In this document: positions 45,635-53,478 of the stretch, piece after piece | How the letters are laid out: each line of letters opens with the position of its first letter | Position numbering within the stretch: the stretch's first letter is position 1 | Assembly: GCF_002091635.1 (NCBI RefSeq) | Contig: NZ_BDAC01000001.1 | Location: 248,001-312,000 of the forward strand | Reading direction: 5' to 3' | Origin: Pseudomonas indica NBRC 103045 | GTDB taxonomy: Bacteria; Pseudomonadota; Gammaproteobacteria; Pseudomonadales; Pseudomonadaceae | DNA length: 64,000 nt | The notes under the pieces: model-generated | Seen by the model: the letters and a program-made list of their open reading frames with translations, nothing else | Databases searched by the model: none | What the model was told of the DNA's origin: nothing | Made by a program: the position numbers and the translations under genes

Positions 45635-46852
45635 TCAGGCGCGCGCCAGCTCCGGCAGGTCGCCCGACAGGCCGAGCGCCTGGCGCACGAACAGGGCCTT
45701 GGCCTCGGGCAAGCCGTCAACCCAGTTGAGCCCGGCGTTGCGCGCCCAGCGCACCGGCAGGGGATCGGCCTGGAACAGTCGCTCGAACCCTTCCATTGCC
45801 GCCATCATCGCCAGGTTGTGCGGCATACGGCGCCGTTCGAACCGGCTCAAGACCCGCGTATCGGCCAAACGCTCACCGCGCTCCAGCGCGTGCAGCAGGA
45901 CTTCGGCCAGCACCGCCACGTCGAGGAAACCCAGGTTGACGCCCTGGCCGGCCAGGGGATGGATGGTGTGGGCGGCATCGCCGATCAACGCCAGTCCGGG
46001 TTCGACATAGCGCTTGGCATGCCGCTGGCGCAGCGGGATGCACAGGCGCGGGTCGGCGTGCCACACCTCGCCCAGCCGCCATTCGAACGCCTTGCCCAGT
46101 TCACGGCAGAACGCCGCCTCGTCCAGCCCCATCAGGCGGCCGGCCTCGTCGGGGGTGGCCGACCAGACGATCGAGCACCAGTGCTCGTCCTCGCCCTGCA
46201 TCAGCGGCAGGAAGGCCAGCGGACCATCGTCGGTGAAGCGCTGCCAGGCAGTACGCTGGTGCGGGTGCTCGCAACGCACACTGGTGACGATGGCGTGGTG
46301 CAGGTAATCCCATTCGCGGGTCGTGCAGCCGGCAAGCCGGCGCACGGCGGAATTGGCGCCGTCGGCGGCGATCAGCAGTGGCGTGCGCAACTGGCGGCCG
46401 TCGGCCAGGGTCAGCAGCCAGTCGTCGCCGGAGCGGCGCAACTGTTCGAGGCGGGCGTTGGGCAGCAGGCCGATGCCGCTGTCGTGCAGACGATCCAGCA
46501 ACGCATCCTGTACCACCCGGTTCTCGACGATATGGCCCAGCACCTCGGCGTGCACGCTGGCAGCGGAAAAATGGATGCTCCCGGTGCCGGAACCATCCCA
46601 GACCTGCATTTCGCCATACGGGCTGACGCGCCGGGTGGCCATGCCCTGCCAGGCGCCGAGGCGTTCGAGAATCCGCTGGCTGGCGGCCGACAGGGCACTG
46701 ACCCGTGGCTCGAATGCCGCCTGCCGGTCGAAGGCCTTGACGCTCAGCGGTCCGCCATCCAGCAGAAGGATGTCCAGGCCACTGTGTTCCAGGGCGAGGG
46801 CTAGGGCGCTGCCGACCATACCGGCGCCGACGATGATCAGATCCGCTTGCAT
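45635..46852 (-). CDS. ubiI: UbiI/VisC-type FAD-dependent hydroxylase
   Basis: 405 residues from ATG at 46852, preferred because AAGGA lies 6 bases before it; an ATG two codons upstream is directly adjacent to that motif. It has the FAD-binding GAGMVGSALALALE near residue 8, LIAADGANSAVRR near 160, and GDAAHTIHPLAGQGVNLG near 285. The UbiH/UbiI family hydroxylates the ring in ubiquinone synthesis. Which ring position it acts on cannot be told from sequence alone; placement after ubiH is as in P. aeruginosa. Last gene of ygfB-pepP-ubiH-ubiI. Confidence 0.88.
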   Translation of the reverse strand: MQADLIIVGAGMVGSALALALEHSGLDILLLDGGPLSVKAFDRQAAFEPRVSALSAASQRILERLGAWQGMATRRVSPYGEMQVWDGSGTGSIHFSAASVHAEVLGHIVENRVVQDALLDRLHDSGIGLLPNARLEQLRRSGDDWLLTLADGRQLRTPLLIAADGANSAVRRLAGCTTREWDYLHHAIVTSVRCEHPHQRTAWQRFTDDGPLAFLPLMQGEDEHWCSIVWSATPDEAGRLMGLDEAAFCRELGKAFEWRLGEVWHADPRLCIPLRQRHAKRYVEPGLALIGDAAHTIHPLAGQGVNLGFLDVAVLAEVLLHALERGERLADTRVLSRFERRRMPHNLAMMAAMEGFERLFQADPLPVRWARNAGLNWVDGLPEAKALFVRQALGLSGDLPELARA

Positions 46853-46938
46853 GTTCATTCCTTACGCGGCCTGCCCGGCCCGCCGCTGCAACCGCACATA
46901 GAGAGTGTTCGGCACCCGCGTGCCCGCTTCCGCCCGTT

Positions 46939-48123
46939 TCAATCGATGCGCGTTCCCAGCCCCATGGCCTGGCGGGCGAACCAGCGCTTGGCCGGCGGCA
47001 GCAGGTCGAGACCGAGCAGGCCGAGATTGCGCCCGGCGGCGAGAAGGGGCTCGCCGTTGGAGAACAGACGGGTCACGCGGTCGGAGAAGCCGACCGTGAG
47101 TTCCTGATCCAATTGCTGGCTGTCCCGGTACTGCTGCAGGGTGGCGAAGTCGCCGAGCGGTTTCTGGCTCTGCAGGAGCGTTTCGGCCAGCGCCAGGGTG
47201 TCGCGCAGGGACAGGTTGTAGCCCTGCCCGGCAATCGGGTGCAGGCTGTGTGCGGCATTGCCCAGCACCACCAGATGCGGGCGCACTTGCTCCTGGGCTT
47301 CGATCAGCGACAGCGGGTAGAGATGGCGCACGCCGACCTGGCGGAAGGCACCGAGGCGATAACCGAACCCCTGCTGCAATTCGGCGAGGAAGGCCGCGTC
47401 GCTCAGCCCCATCAAGCGGCCGGCATCGGATGCGGGACGGGTCCAGACCAGGGCGCAGCGATTCTCCGGCAACGGCAGCAGCGCCATGGGGCCTTCATCG
47501 GTGAAACGCTCGAAAGCCTGCCCACGATGTGCCTCGCTGGGGGTGACGTTGGCGATCAGCGCGCTCTGCCGGTACGGCCGCTGGCTGATGCCGATGCCCA
47601 GTTGCTCGCGCAGGCCGGAGCGGCCGCCATCGGCCAGCACCGCCAGTTCGCAATCGACCTGGGAATCGTCGTCGAGGGTCAGCCGATAACCGCCGTCCTG
47701 TGCCTCCATCCGGGTGACCTGGGCGGGACAGCGCCAGCTCACCACGTCGCGGTCAAGCGCCTGCCAGAGGCACTGCCCGAGCCAGGCGTTCTCGACCACG
47801 TAACCCAGCGCCGGAACACCCTCTTCCAAGGCTTGCAGGCGCGCCGCGCCGAAGCGGCCACGGTCGGAAACATGGATCTGCAGGATCGGCTCGGCACGTC
47901 GGGCGATGGCCTGCCAGAGTCCCAGCCGTTCGTAGATGCGGCGAGTGCCGAAAGACAGCGCCGAAGAGCGCGCGTCGTAGCTGGGCTGATAGCTGTCGCC
48001 CGGCGCGAACGGCTCGATCAGCAGAATCCGCCAGCCGCGCGCCCGCGCGCCTTCCTGTAGTGCCAGCGCGAGGCTGGCGCCGACCAGCCCCCCGCCGATA
48101 ATCGCCAGTTGTACGGGCTGCAT
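46939..48123 (-). CDS. ubiH: UbiH, 2-octaprenyl-6-methoxyphenol hydroxylase family
   Basis: 394 residues. FAD-binding GGGLVGASLALALQE near residue 10, VLADGGRSGLREQLG near 155, GNAAHSLHPIAGQGYNLSLR near 280. It hydroxylates a ring position in ubiquinone synthesis. Its ATG overlaps the pepP stop by one base, so the two are translationally coupled. The paralogue ubiI follows 86 bases later. Assignment as UbiH, not UbiI, rests on the order pepP-ubiH in relatives. Confidence 0.9.
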   Translation of the reverse strand: MQPVQLAIIGGGLVGASLALALQEGARARGWRILLIEPFAPGDSYQPSYDARSSALSFGTRRIYERLGLWQAIARRAEPILQIHVSDRGRFGAARLQALEEGVPALGYVVENAWLGQCLWQALDRDVVSWRCPAQVTRMEAQDGGYRLTLDDDSQVDCELAVLADGGRSGLREQLGIGISQRPYRQSALIANVTPSEAHRGQAFERFTDEGPMALLPLPENRCALVWTRPASDAGRLMGLSDAAFLAELQQGFGYRLGAFRQVGVRHLYPLSLIEAQEQVRPHLVVLGNAAHSLHPIAGQGYNLSLRDTLALAETLLQSQKPLGDFATLQQYRDSQQLDQELTVGFSDRVTRLFSNGEPLLAAGRNLGLLGLDLLPPAKRWFARQAMGLGTRID

Positions 48124-49457
48124 CAGGCCGCCTCGGCCCGAGCCGCCGCCATCAGGGCCTCGATCTCGGCCACCGTCTTCGGCACGCCGCCGGTGAGAAT
48201 CTCGCAGCCGGTCTTGGTCACCACCACGTCATCCTCGATGCGCACCCCGATGCCGCGCCATTTCTTGGCGACTTTCTCGTTGTCGGGGGAGATATAAATA
48301 CCCGGCTCCACGGTCATCGCCATGCCCGGTTCGAGCACGCGCCATTCGCCGCCGACCTTGTAGTCGCCGACGTCGTGCACATCCATGCCCAGCCAGTGCC
48401 CGGCACGGTGCATGTAGAACGCCTTGTAGGCCTCGCTGGCGATCAGCTCGTCGACCTCGCCCTCCAGCAGTCCCAGCTCGACCAGACCTTCGGTGATGAC
48501 CCGCACGGTGGCTTCGTGGGCTTCGTTCCAATGCTTGCCGGGGGCAATTTGGGGGAACGCCGCTTCCTGGGATTTCAGCACCAGTTCGTAAATGGCTTTC
48601 TGCTCGGGACTGAAACGGCCGTTGACCGGAAAGGTGCGGGTGATATCACTGGCGTAGCAGTCGATCTCGCAACCGGCGTCGATCAGCACCAGGTCGCCAT
48701 CCTTGAGCGGCGCGTCGTTCTCGCGGTAGTGCAGGATGCAGGCATTCCTGCCAGCGGCGACGATGGAACCGTAGGCCGGCATCTTCGCGCCGCCCTTGCG
48801 GAACTCGTAATCCAGCTCGGCTTCCAAGTGGAATTCGTAGAGACCGGGCCTGCTAACCTGCATGGCCCGCACGTGGGCGCGTGCCGAGATGGCCGCCGCC
48901 TCGCGCATCACCTTCACCTCGGCGGCCGACTTGTACAGACGCATGTCGTGCAGCAGATGGTCGAGCGCGACGAACTCGTTCGGCGGCTGCGCCCCCTGGC
49001 GGGCCTTGGAGCGGATCACGTTGATCCATTCCATCAGGTGGCGGTCGAATTCGGGGTTGCTGCCCATGGCGTAATAGACCCGCTCACGCCCTTCGATCAG
49101 GCCTGGCAGGATGTCGTCGATATCGCCGATGGGGAAGGCATCGTCGGCGCCGTAGTCACGGATCGCCCCTTCCTGGCCAGCGCGCAGGCCATCCCAGAGT
49201 TCACGCTCGGGATCGCGCTCGCGGCAGAACAATACGTACTCGCCATGCTCGCGACCGGGAATCAGCGCGATCACCGCCTCCGGCTCGGGAAAGCCGCTCA
49301 GGTACTGGAAATCGCTGTCCTGGCGATAGACATGCTCGACATCACGGTTGCGGATATAGACAGGCGCCGCCGGCAGGATGGCGATGCTGTTGGGTTCCAT
49401 CTGCGCCATCAACGCTTTGCGTCGACGGGCGTATTCCGACTTCGGGATGCTGATCAT
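48123..49457 (-). CDS. pepP: Xaa-Pro aminopeptidase
   Basis: 444 residues from ATG at 49457 (MISIPKSEYARRRKALMAQM). It has an N-terminal pita-bread-like domain (about 1-170) and a C-terminal metallopeptidase domain with two-metal ligands recognisable as DAGCEIDCYASDITRTF, the His of RAGHWLGMDVHDVGD, and GMAMTVEPGIYI. It removes the first residue from peptides with proline second. It starts 17 bases after ygfB and overlaps ubiH. Confidence 0.95.
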   Translation of the reverse strand: MISIPKSEYARRRKALMAQMEPNSIAILPAAPVYIRNRDVEHVYRQDSDFQYLSGFPEPEAVIALIPGREHGEYVLFCRERDPERELWDGLRAGQEGAIRDYGADDAFPIGDIDDILPGLIEGRERVYYAMGSNPEFDRHLMEWINVIRSKARQGAQPPNEFVALDHLLHDMRLYKSAAEVKVMREAAAISARAHVRAMQVSRPGLYEFHLEAELDYEFRKGGAKMPAYGSIVAAGRNACILHYRENDAPLKDGDLVLIDAGCEIDCYASDITRTFPVNGRFSPEQKAIYELVLKSQEAAFPQIAPGKHWNEAHEATVRVITEGLVELGLLEGEVDELIASEAYKAFYMHRAGHWLGMDVHDVGDYKVGGEWRVLEPGMAMTVEPGIYISPDNEKVAKKWRGIGVRIEDDVVVTKTGCEILTGGVPKTVAEIEALMAAARAEAA

Positions 49458-49474
49458 AGGCGGGTTCGGTCCAC

Positions 49475-50026
49475 TCAGTGCAGGGATGGCTTGGGCGCCG
49501 GGGCGGCCGGCTTGGCGCATTCGGTGAACAGCAGCAGCGGCGCGACGCGCAGGTACTCCATGACCTCCATGTAGTCGCTCTCGCCGTCTTCGGACTCTTC
49601 CAAGGCGCTTTGCACCTGGGCGATGGCAGACAGGTCCTGCAGCACTTCCATCGCCTCGGACGACAATGCGCCGTCGCGGGCGGTCAGCCCGAAGCCGGCG
49701 AGGAAACCCTGGCACCACTGTCCGAGCGCTGCCGCACGTTCGGTCAGCGGCGCGTCGTCGCCGGGCAGCAGCAGGACAACGGTCATGTCGTCGCCGGACA
49801 ACTCGCCCTTGACCATCTCCTGCAGGCCGATCAGCGCCTGGCGGACAGAGTCCTGCGGCTCGCTGCCCAGCAGGTCGGCGGCATCCGCCAGCCAGGGCTC
49901 GACTTCGAATCCGCTGCCGGCACAACTACGACCCAGCAGCAGGCCGTGCAGTTCGGCGGGAGAAACGGGATTCGCACAACCGGAAAGCAATGCGGCAAAA
50001 GCGGAATACGGGTTCGAAGTAGGCAT
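49475..50026 (-). CDS. ygfB: YgfB family (UPF0149) protein
   Basis: 183 residues from ATG at 50026 ([20 protein letters not shown]). It is a helical protein of the YgfB/YecA family, with [15 protein letters not shown] and [10 protein letters not shown] as the two conserved blocks. In P. aeruginosa YgfB represses the ampDh3 amidase by countering the antiterminator AlpA and so affects beta-lactam resistance (published). It leads the ygfB-pepP-ubiH-ubiI operon and is divergent from the zapB-like gene. Confidence 0.9.
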   Translation of the reverse strand: MPTSNPYSAFAALLSGCANPVSPAELHGLLLGRSCAGSGFEVEPWLADAADLLGSEPQDSVRQALIGLQEMVKGELSGDDMTVVLLLPGDDAPLTERAAALGQWCQGFLAGFGLTARDGALSSEAMEVLQDLSAIAQVQSALEESEDGESDYMEVMEYLRVAPLLLFTECAKPAAPAPKPSLH

Positions 50027-50178
50027 GGGCAACTAGGCGGCGGAAGGCGCAATGAATAGAATGAAGGCCACGTATCCTAGCATCGGGCGACGCGCCAAGA
50101 CCATCGAACCCGCCCGTGTTTGACCCCGTCCGGGGCCGATCCTATATAGTCCAGTCATTTCATCGCCGAAGAGAGCCC

Positions 50179-50388
50179 ATGGAAGACGCCGATCTGCACG
50201 CCCTTGCGGCGAAGCTGGAACTCCTGATCCAGCGCGTCGAGCAGTTGAAGGCCCAGAACAGACTCCTGCTGGCGACTGAAAGGGCCTGGCGCGAGGAGCG
50301 CGCCCATCTGATCGAAAAGAACGAAATGGCCCGGCTGAAGGTCGAAGCGATGATTTCGCGCCTGAAAGCCCTGGAGCAGGACACATGA
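50179..50388 (+). CDS. TIGR02449-type coiled-coil protein, ZapB-like
   Basis: 69 residues, entirely helical with heptads (LAAKLELLIQRVEQLKAQN). Two short charged turns. These proteins are encoded directly before zapA in Pseudomonas and resemble ZapB in form; a role in Z-ring placement is inferred from context. Stop overlaps the zapA start (ATGA), so coupling is expected. Preceded by a GAGAG motif. Confidence 0.85.
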   Translation: MEDADLHALAAKLELLIQRVEQLKAQNRLLLATERAWREERAHLIEKNEMARLKVEAMISRLKALEQDT

Positions 50389-50699
50389 ACCAGCCGAACA
50401 CCGTCACCGTGCATATCCTCGACAAGGAATACTGCATCGCCTGTCCGCCCGAGGAACGCGCCAACCTGGAAAGCGCCGCACGCTACCTGGACGGCAAGAT
50501 GCGGGAAATCCGCTCCAGCGGCAAAGTCATCGGCGCCGACCGCGTTGCCGTGATGGCCGCGCTCAATATCACCCACGACCTGCTGCACAAGCAGCAGCGC
50601 CTGGATCAGCAGGTCGACTCGACCCGCGACCAGGTGCGTCACCTGTTGGAAAGAGTCGACCATGCGCTCGCCGCCGATCCGGACGATGGCCAAAGCTGA
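50385..50699 (+). CDS. zapA: cell division protein ZapA
   Basis: 104 residues. N-terminal ZapA globular part (VTVHILDKEYCIACPPEERANLE split over 8-30, AARYLDGKMREI) and a C-terminal coiled coil from about 58. It crosslinks FtsZ protofilaments at midcell. Start overlaps the upstream stop by four bases. The 6S RNA promoter begins in the stop codon region. Confidence 0.93.
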   Translation: MNQPNTVTVHILDKEYCIACPPEERANLESAARYLDGKMREIRSSGKVIGADRVAVMAALNITHDLLHKQQRLDQQVDSTRDQVRHLLERVDHALAADPDDGQS

Positions 50700-50726
50700 T
50701 TGCCTCGCGATGGATTGCGGTATAAT
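50700..50726 (+). promoter_or_regulatory. sigma70 promoter of 6S RNA
   Basis: TATAAT at 50721-50726 with TTGCCT at 50700-50705 as -35; the 15-base spacer is short. It begins right after the zapA stop, and transcription should start near 50733. Confidence 0.65.
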
Positions 50727-50732
50727 CCCTCC

Positions 50733-50912
50733 CGCTCCCTGGTGTGTGCGCCAGTCGGTGATGTCCCTGAGCCGATACGCACAACCACGGGGGTTGCAAG
50801 TTGGGGCCGGTGTGCATGTCCGCCTGACGGAAAGCCTTAACGCCTCCTGCAACCTCCACCTTGAACTTTCGGGTTCAAGGGCTAACCCGACAGCGGCACT
50901 TCGGGGGGTCCA
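50733..50912 (+). ncRNA. ssrS: 6S RNA
   Basis: The region begins CGCTCCCTGGTGTGTGCGCC and ends in TTGAACTTTCGGGTTCAAGGGCTAACCCGACAGCGGCAC, broken here for length: the end hairpin TTGAACTTTCGGGTTCAA and the run GGGCTAACCCGACAGCGGCA are those I know from Pseudomonas 6S RNA. CAGTCGGTGATGTCCCTGAG near the start and TGCATGTCCGC in the middle also fit. It binds sigma70 RNA polymerase in stationary phase and mimics an open promoter. Its position between zapA and fthC is the conserved one. The 3' end is approximate. Confidence 0.92.
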
Positions 50913-50996
50913 GATTCCTGGCTCGCAGCCTGGCCCCGAGGCCGGCTTCGAGCCTTTTCGTTTACGCCCTCGCCTTTTCGCCGCCACGGTGACGAT

Positions 50997-51665
50997 ATGA
51001 TCGCCGCCGGCTCGCTCAGCCGTCCGCAACTGCGCCGCCTGCTGCGCCAGGCACGCCGCGCGCTGACGCCCCTGCAACAGCGCCAGGCCGCCCAGGCCCT
51101 CTACCGGCAACTGGCGCAACATCCGCTGTTCCGCCGCGCCCGGCACATCGCGTTGTACCTGCCCAACGACAGCGAGATCGACCCACGCCCCCTGCTCATC
51201 GAAGCCCAGCGGCGCGGCAAGGCCACTTACCTGCCGGTCCTGAAGCCCTGGCCGAGCACCCGCATGACCTTCCAGCGCGTCCGCCCCGGGGATAAATTGC
51301 GGCCCAACCGTTTTCGCATCCCGGAACCGCGTCTCGATCCTGCCCACCAACGTAAGGCATGGACACTGGACCTGATTCTGATGCCGCTAGTGGGATTCGA
51401 CGAACAGGGCGGACGCCTGGGTATGGGCGGTGGTTTCTACGACCGCAGCCTTGCTTATCTGGCAATGCGCAAAAATTGGCACAAACCGACACTGTTGGGG
51501 CTTGCCCATGAGTGTCAGAAAGTCGATCGACTGACGTTGGCGAGTTGGGATGTGCCTTTGCAGGCGACAGTGACGGACACCGGCTGGTATCCCGGAGACG
51601 AGGATCGCACCGCGTCCCTGCGGCGCACTTCGGTGGACGTCAGGGCTGCGGCTGTGCCTGGATGA
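50997..51665 (+). CDS. fthC: 5-formyltetrahydrofolate cyclo-ligase
   Basis: 222 residues. Conserved blocks: RRLLRQARRALTP (N-terminus), IALYLPNDSEIDPRPLL, and LILMPLVGFDEQGGRLGMGGGFYDR, the ATP- and folate-binding site. It converts 5-formyl-THF to 5,10-methenyl-THF. It follows the 6S RNA as in most gammaproteobacteria, and may be transcribed with it. The last 26 bases overlap the small gene on the opposite strand. Confidence 0.94.
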   Translation: MIAAGSLSRPQLRRLLRQARRALTPLQQRQAAQALYRQLAQHPLFRRARHIALYLPNDSEIDPRPLLIEAQRRGKATYLPVLKPWPSTRMTFQRVRPGDKLRPNRFRIPEPRLDPAHQRKAWTLDLILMPLVGFDEQGGRLGMGGGFYDRSLAYLAMRKNWHKPTLLGLAHECQKVDRLTLASWDVPLQATVTDTGWYPGDEDRTASLRRTSVDVRAAAVPG

Positions 51666-51774
51666 CCGGCATGTCGCTCTGACGTTCCCACAGGCTCTGG
51701 GTGTAACCCGTGGTCACCACTCCCAGGCCGAACAGAATAACGAGTACCCACAACAGATCTGGCTTGCGTTTCAT
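51640..51774 (-). CDS. 44-residue single-span membrane peptide
   Basis: Begins at ATG 51774 with a very strong ribosome binding site (GGGGGAGG, 6 bases before). The protein is MKRKPDLL, a hydrophobic stretch at about 8-22 (LWVLVILFGLGVVTT), then GYTQSLWERQSDMPV and a proline/glutamine end. A positively charged start and one membrane span suggest an inner-membrane peptide. It overlaps the 3' end of fthC by 26 bases on the opposite strand. P. aeruginosa has, I believe, a similar small gene here. No function known. Confidence 0.7.
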   Translation of the reverse strand: MKRKPDLLWVLVILFGLGVVTTGYTQSLWERQSDMPVIQAQPQP

Positions 51775-51969
51775 CGATTGCCTCCCCCTTCAAGGCAAAC
51801 TTGCACGATGACCGACAGCGATTTTTCTTATAGGTCGTACGCCGGCGTCACGCTAAAACCGCGGCATTTTCCGCGAACCCGTCGGTGGGTGCAATTTGTT
51901 GCACGAACCGACTGTCGGCCGGACATACACTGCCGTCCCGACAGGGACCGTCTCCAAGGAGCAAACTTC

Positions 51970-52419
51970 ATGCCTTACTGGCTGATGAAATCCGAACCCG
52001 ACGAACTGTCGATCCACGACCTCCAGCGCCTCGGCCGGGCACGCTGGGACGGCGTTCGCAACTACCAGGCGCGAAACTTCCTGCGCGCGATGGCGCCGGG
52101 CGACTCGTTCTTCTTCTATCACTCCAGTTGCCCCGAGCCAGGCATCGCCGGGATTGCCCGAATAGCGGGGCCGGCCTACCCCGATCCCACCGCCCTCGAT
52201 CCGCAGAGCCCATATTTCGATGCCAAGACCAGCCCGGAAAAGAACCCCTGGAGCGCCCTCGACGTGGAATTCGTCGAAGCCTTCCCGGCGGTCCTGCCGC
52301 TGGCCCGGCTACGGGACCAAGCGGCCCTCCAGGACCTCGCACTGGTGAAGAAAGGCAACCGGCTCTCGGTCATGCCGGTCACACCGGAGCAGTGGCAAGC
52401 CATACTGGCCTTGCGCTGA
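51970..52419 (+). CDS. EVE domain protein
   Basis: 149 residues from ATG at 51970 with AAGGAGC at about 8 bases. It has the EVE/PUA-like motifs YWLMKSEPDELSIHDL, WDGVRNYQARNFLR, and GDSFFFYHSSCPEPGIAGIARI. EVE domains bind modified bases (5-methylcytosine type) in DNA or RNA in related proteins. Function in Pseudomonas is not established. It precedes the exporter genes but has its own ribosome binding site and about 96 bases separate it from HlyD. Confidence 0.9.
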   Translation: MPYWLMKSEPDELSIHDLQRLGRARWDGVRNYQARNFLRAMAPGDSFFFYHSSCPEPGIAGIARIAGPAYPDPTALDPQSPYFDAKTSPEKNPWSALDVEFVEAFPAVLPLARLRDQAALQDLALVKKGNRLSVMPVTPEQWQAILALR

Positions 52420-52515
52420 CGCTGGAAAAGGACGGTGTGCCTGCGGTTGACCCTCGTCAACATGCGCAGGTGCGCCACGCGGCAGACTCGTATTACCGCA
52501 TCGCAGGACGCATCC

Positions 52516-53478
52516 ATGACACATCGCCCCTCCCGCCTGTTCGTCATTCCGCTGCTGCTGGCGCTGCTCGCTGCCGGCGTCTTCGGCTACTGGAAATCCC
52601 TCACTGATCGCCTGCCTGCCGGCCTGGCCATGGGCAACGGTCGCCTCGAAGCCACCGAGGTGCAGGTCGCCAGCAAGCAGCCGGGACGCCTCGCCGAGGT
52701 GCTGGTGGATGAAGGCGACCGTGTGCGAAAAGGCCAGCTCCTCGCCCGTCTCGACACCCGCACCCTCGAAGCCCAGCGCGCCCAGGCGGAAGCCGAAGTG
52801 CTGCGCGCCCGTGAAAACCTGACCGCCAGCGAAGCCAACGTGGCCCTGCGCAACAGCGAGCTGCGCTTGGCCGACCAGGACTTGCGGCGTTTCCGCGAAC
52901 TGTTCCAGCGCGGCCATACCAGCCGCCAGCAACTCGACCAGCAACAGGCCCGCTTCGATACCGCCAACGCCGCCCTCGACGCGGCCCGCGCCCAGGTGTC
53001 CGCCGCCCGCGCCGCGATCGGTGCAGCCGAAGCGCAGGTCGCCCAGCTCATCAGCGAGATCGACGACGCCAGCCTGCGCGCACCGCTCGACGGCCTCGTC
53101 CAGTTGCGCCTGGCCGAGCCCGGCGAAGTGCTCGGTGCGGGCGGGCGCGTCCTATTGCTCATCGATCTCGGCGACCAGTACATGAACCTTTACCTGCCGG
53201 CCGCCCTGGCGGGCCGACTGACCGTCGGCGACGAAGCGCGCATCCTGCTCGATGCCCTGCCCGAGCAGCCGTTGCCGGCACGGATCAGCTTTGTCGCCGC
53301 CAAATCGCAATTCACACCCAAGGAAGTGGAAACCCGCGACGAACGCCAGAAGCTGGTGTTCCGGGTCAAGCTGCGCCTCACCGAACCCGACGCGGTACCC
53401 CAGGCCAAGCCCGGCATGCCAGGCGCCGGCTATGTACGCAGCGCCACCGACATCGCCTGGCCGGCCACCCTGCAATGA
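52516..53478 (+). CDS. HlyD/EmrA-type membrane-fusion subunit of an ABC exporter
   Basis: 320 residues from ATG at 52516. One N-terminal membrane segment (about 8-25), then the lipoyl/barrel region (RLEATEVQVASKQPGRLAE), a coiled-coil hairpin (about 85-185, with EAQRAQAEAEVLRARENLTA), and the beta domain (SLRAPLDGLVQLRLAEPGEV). It bridges the inner membrane to the outer envelope. The stop overlaps the ATPase start by four bases (ATGA). Confidence 0.9.
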   Translation: MTHRPSRLFVIPLLLALLAAGVFGYWKSLTDRLPAGLAMGNGRLEATEVQVASKQPGRLAEVLVDEGDRVRKGQLLARLDTRTLEAQRAQAEAEVLRARENLTASEANVALRNSELRLADQDLRRFRELFQRGHTSRQQLDQQQARFDTANAALDAARAQVSAARAAIGAAEAQVAQLISEIDDASLRAPLDGLVQLRLAEPGEVLGAGGRVLLLIDLGDQYMNLYLPAALAGRLTVGDEARILLDALPEQPLPARISFVAAKSQFTPKEVETRDERQKLVFRVKLRLTEPDAVPQAKPGMPGAGYVRSATDIAWPATLQ

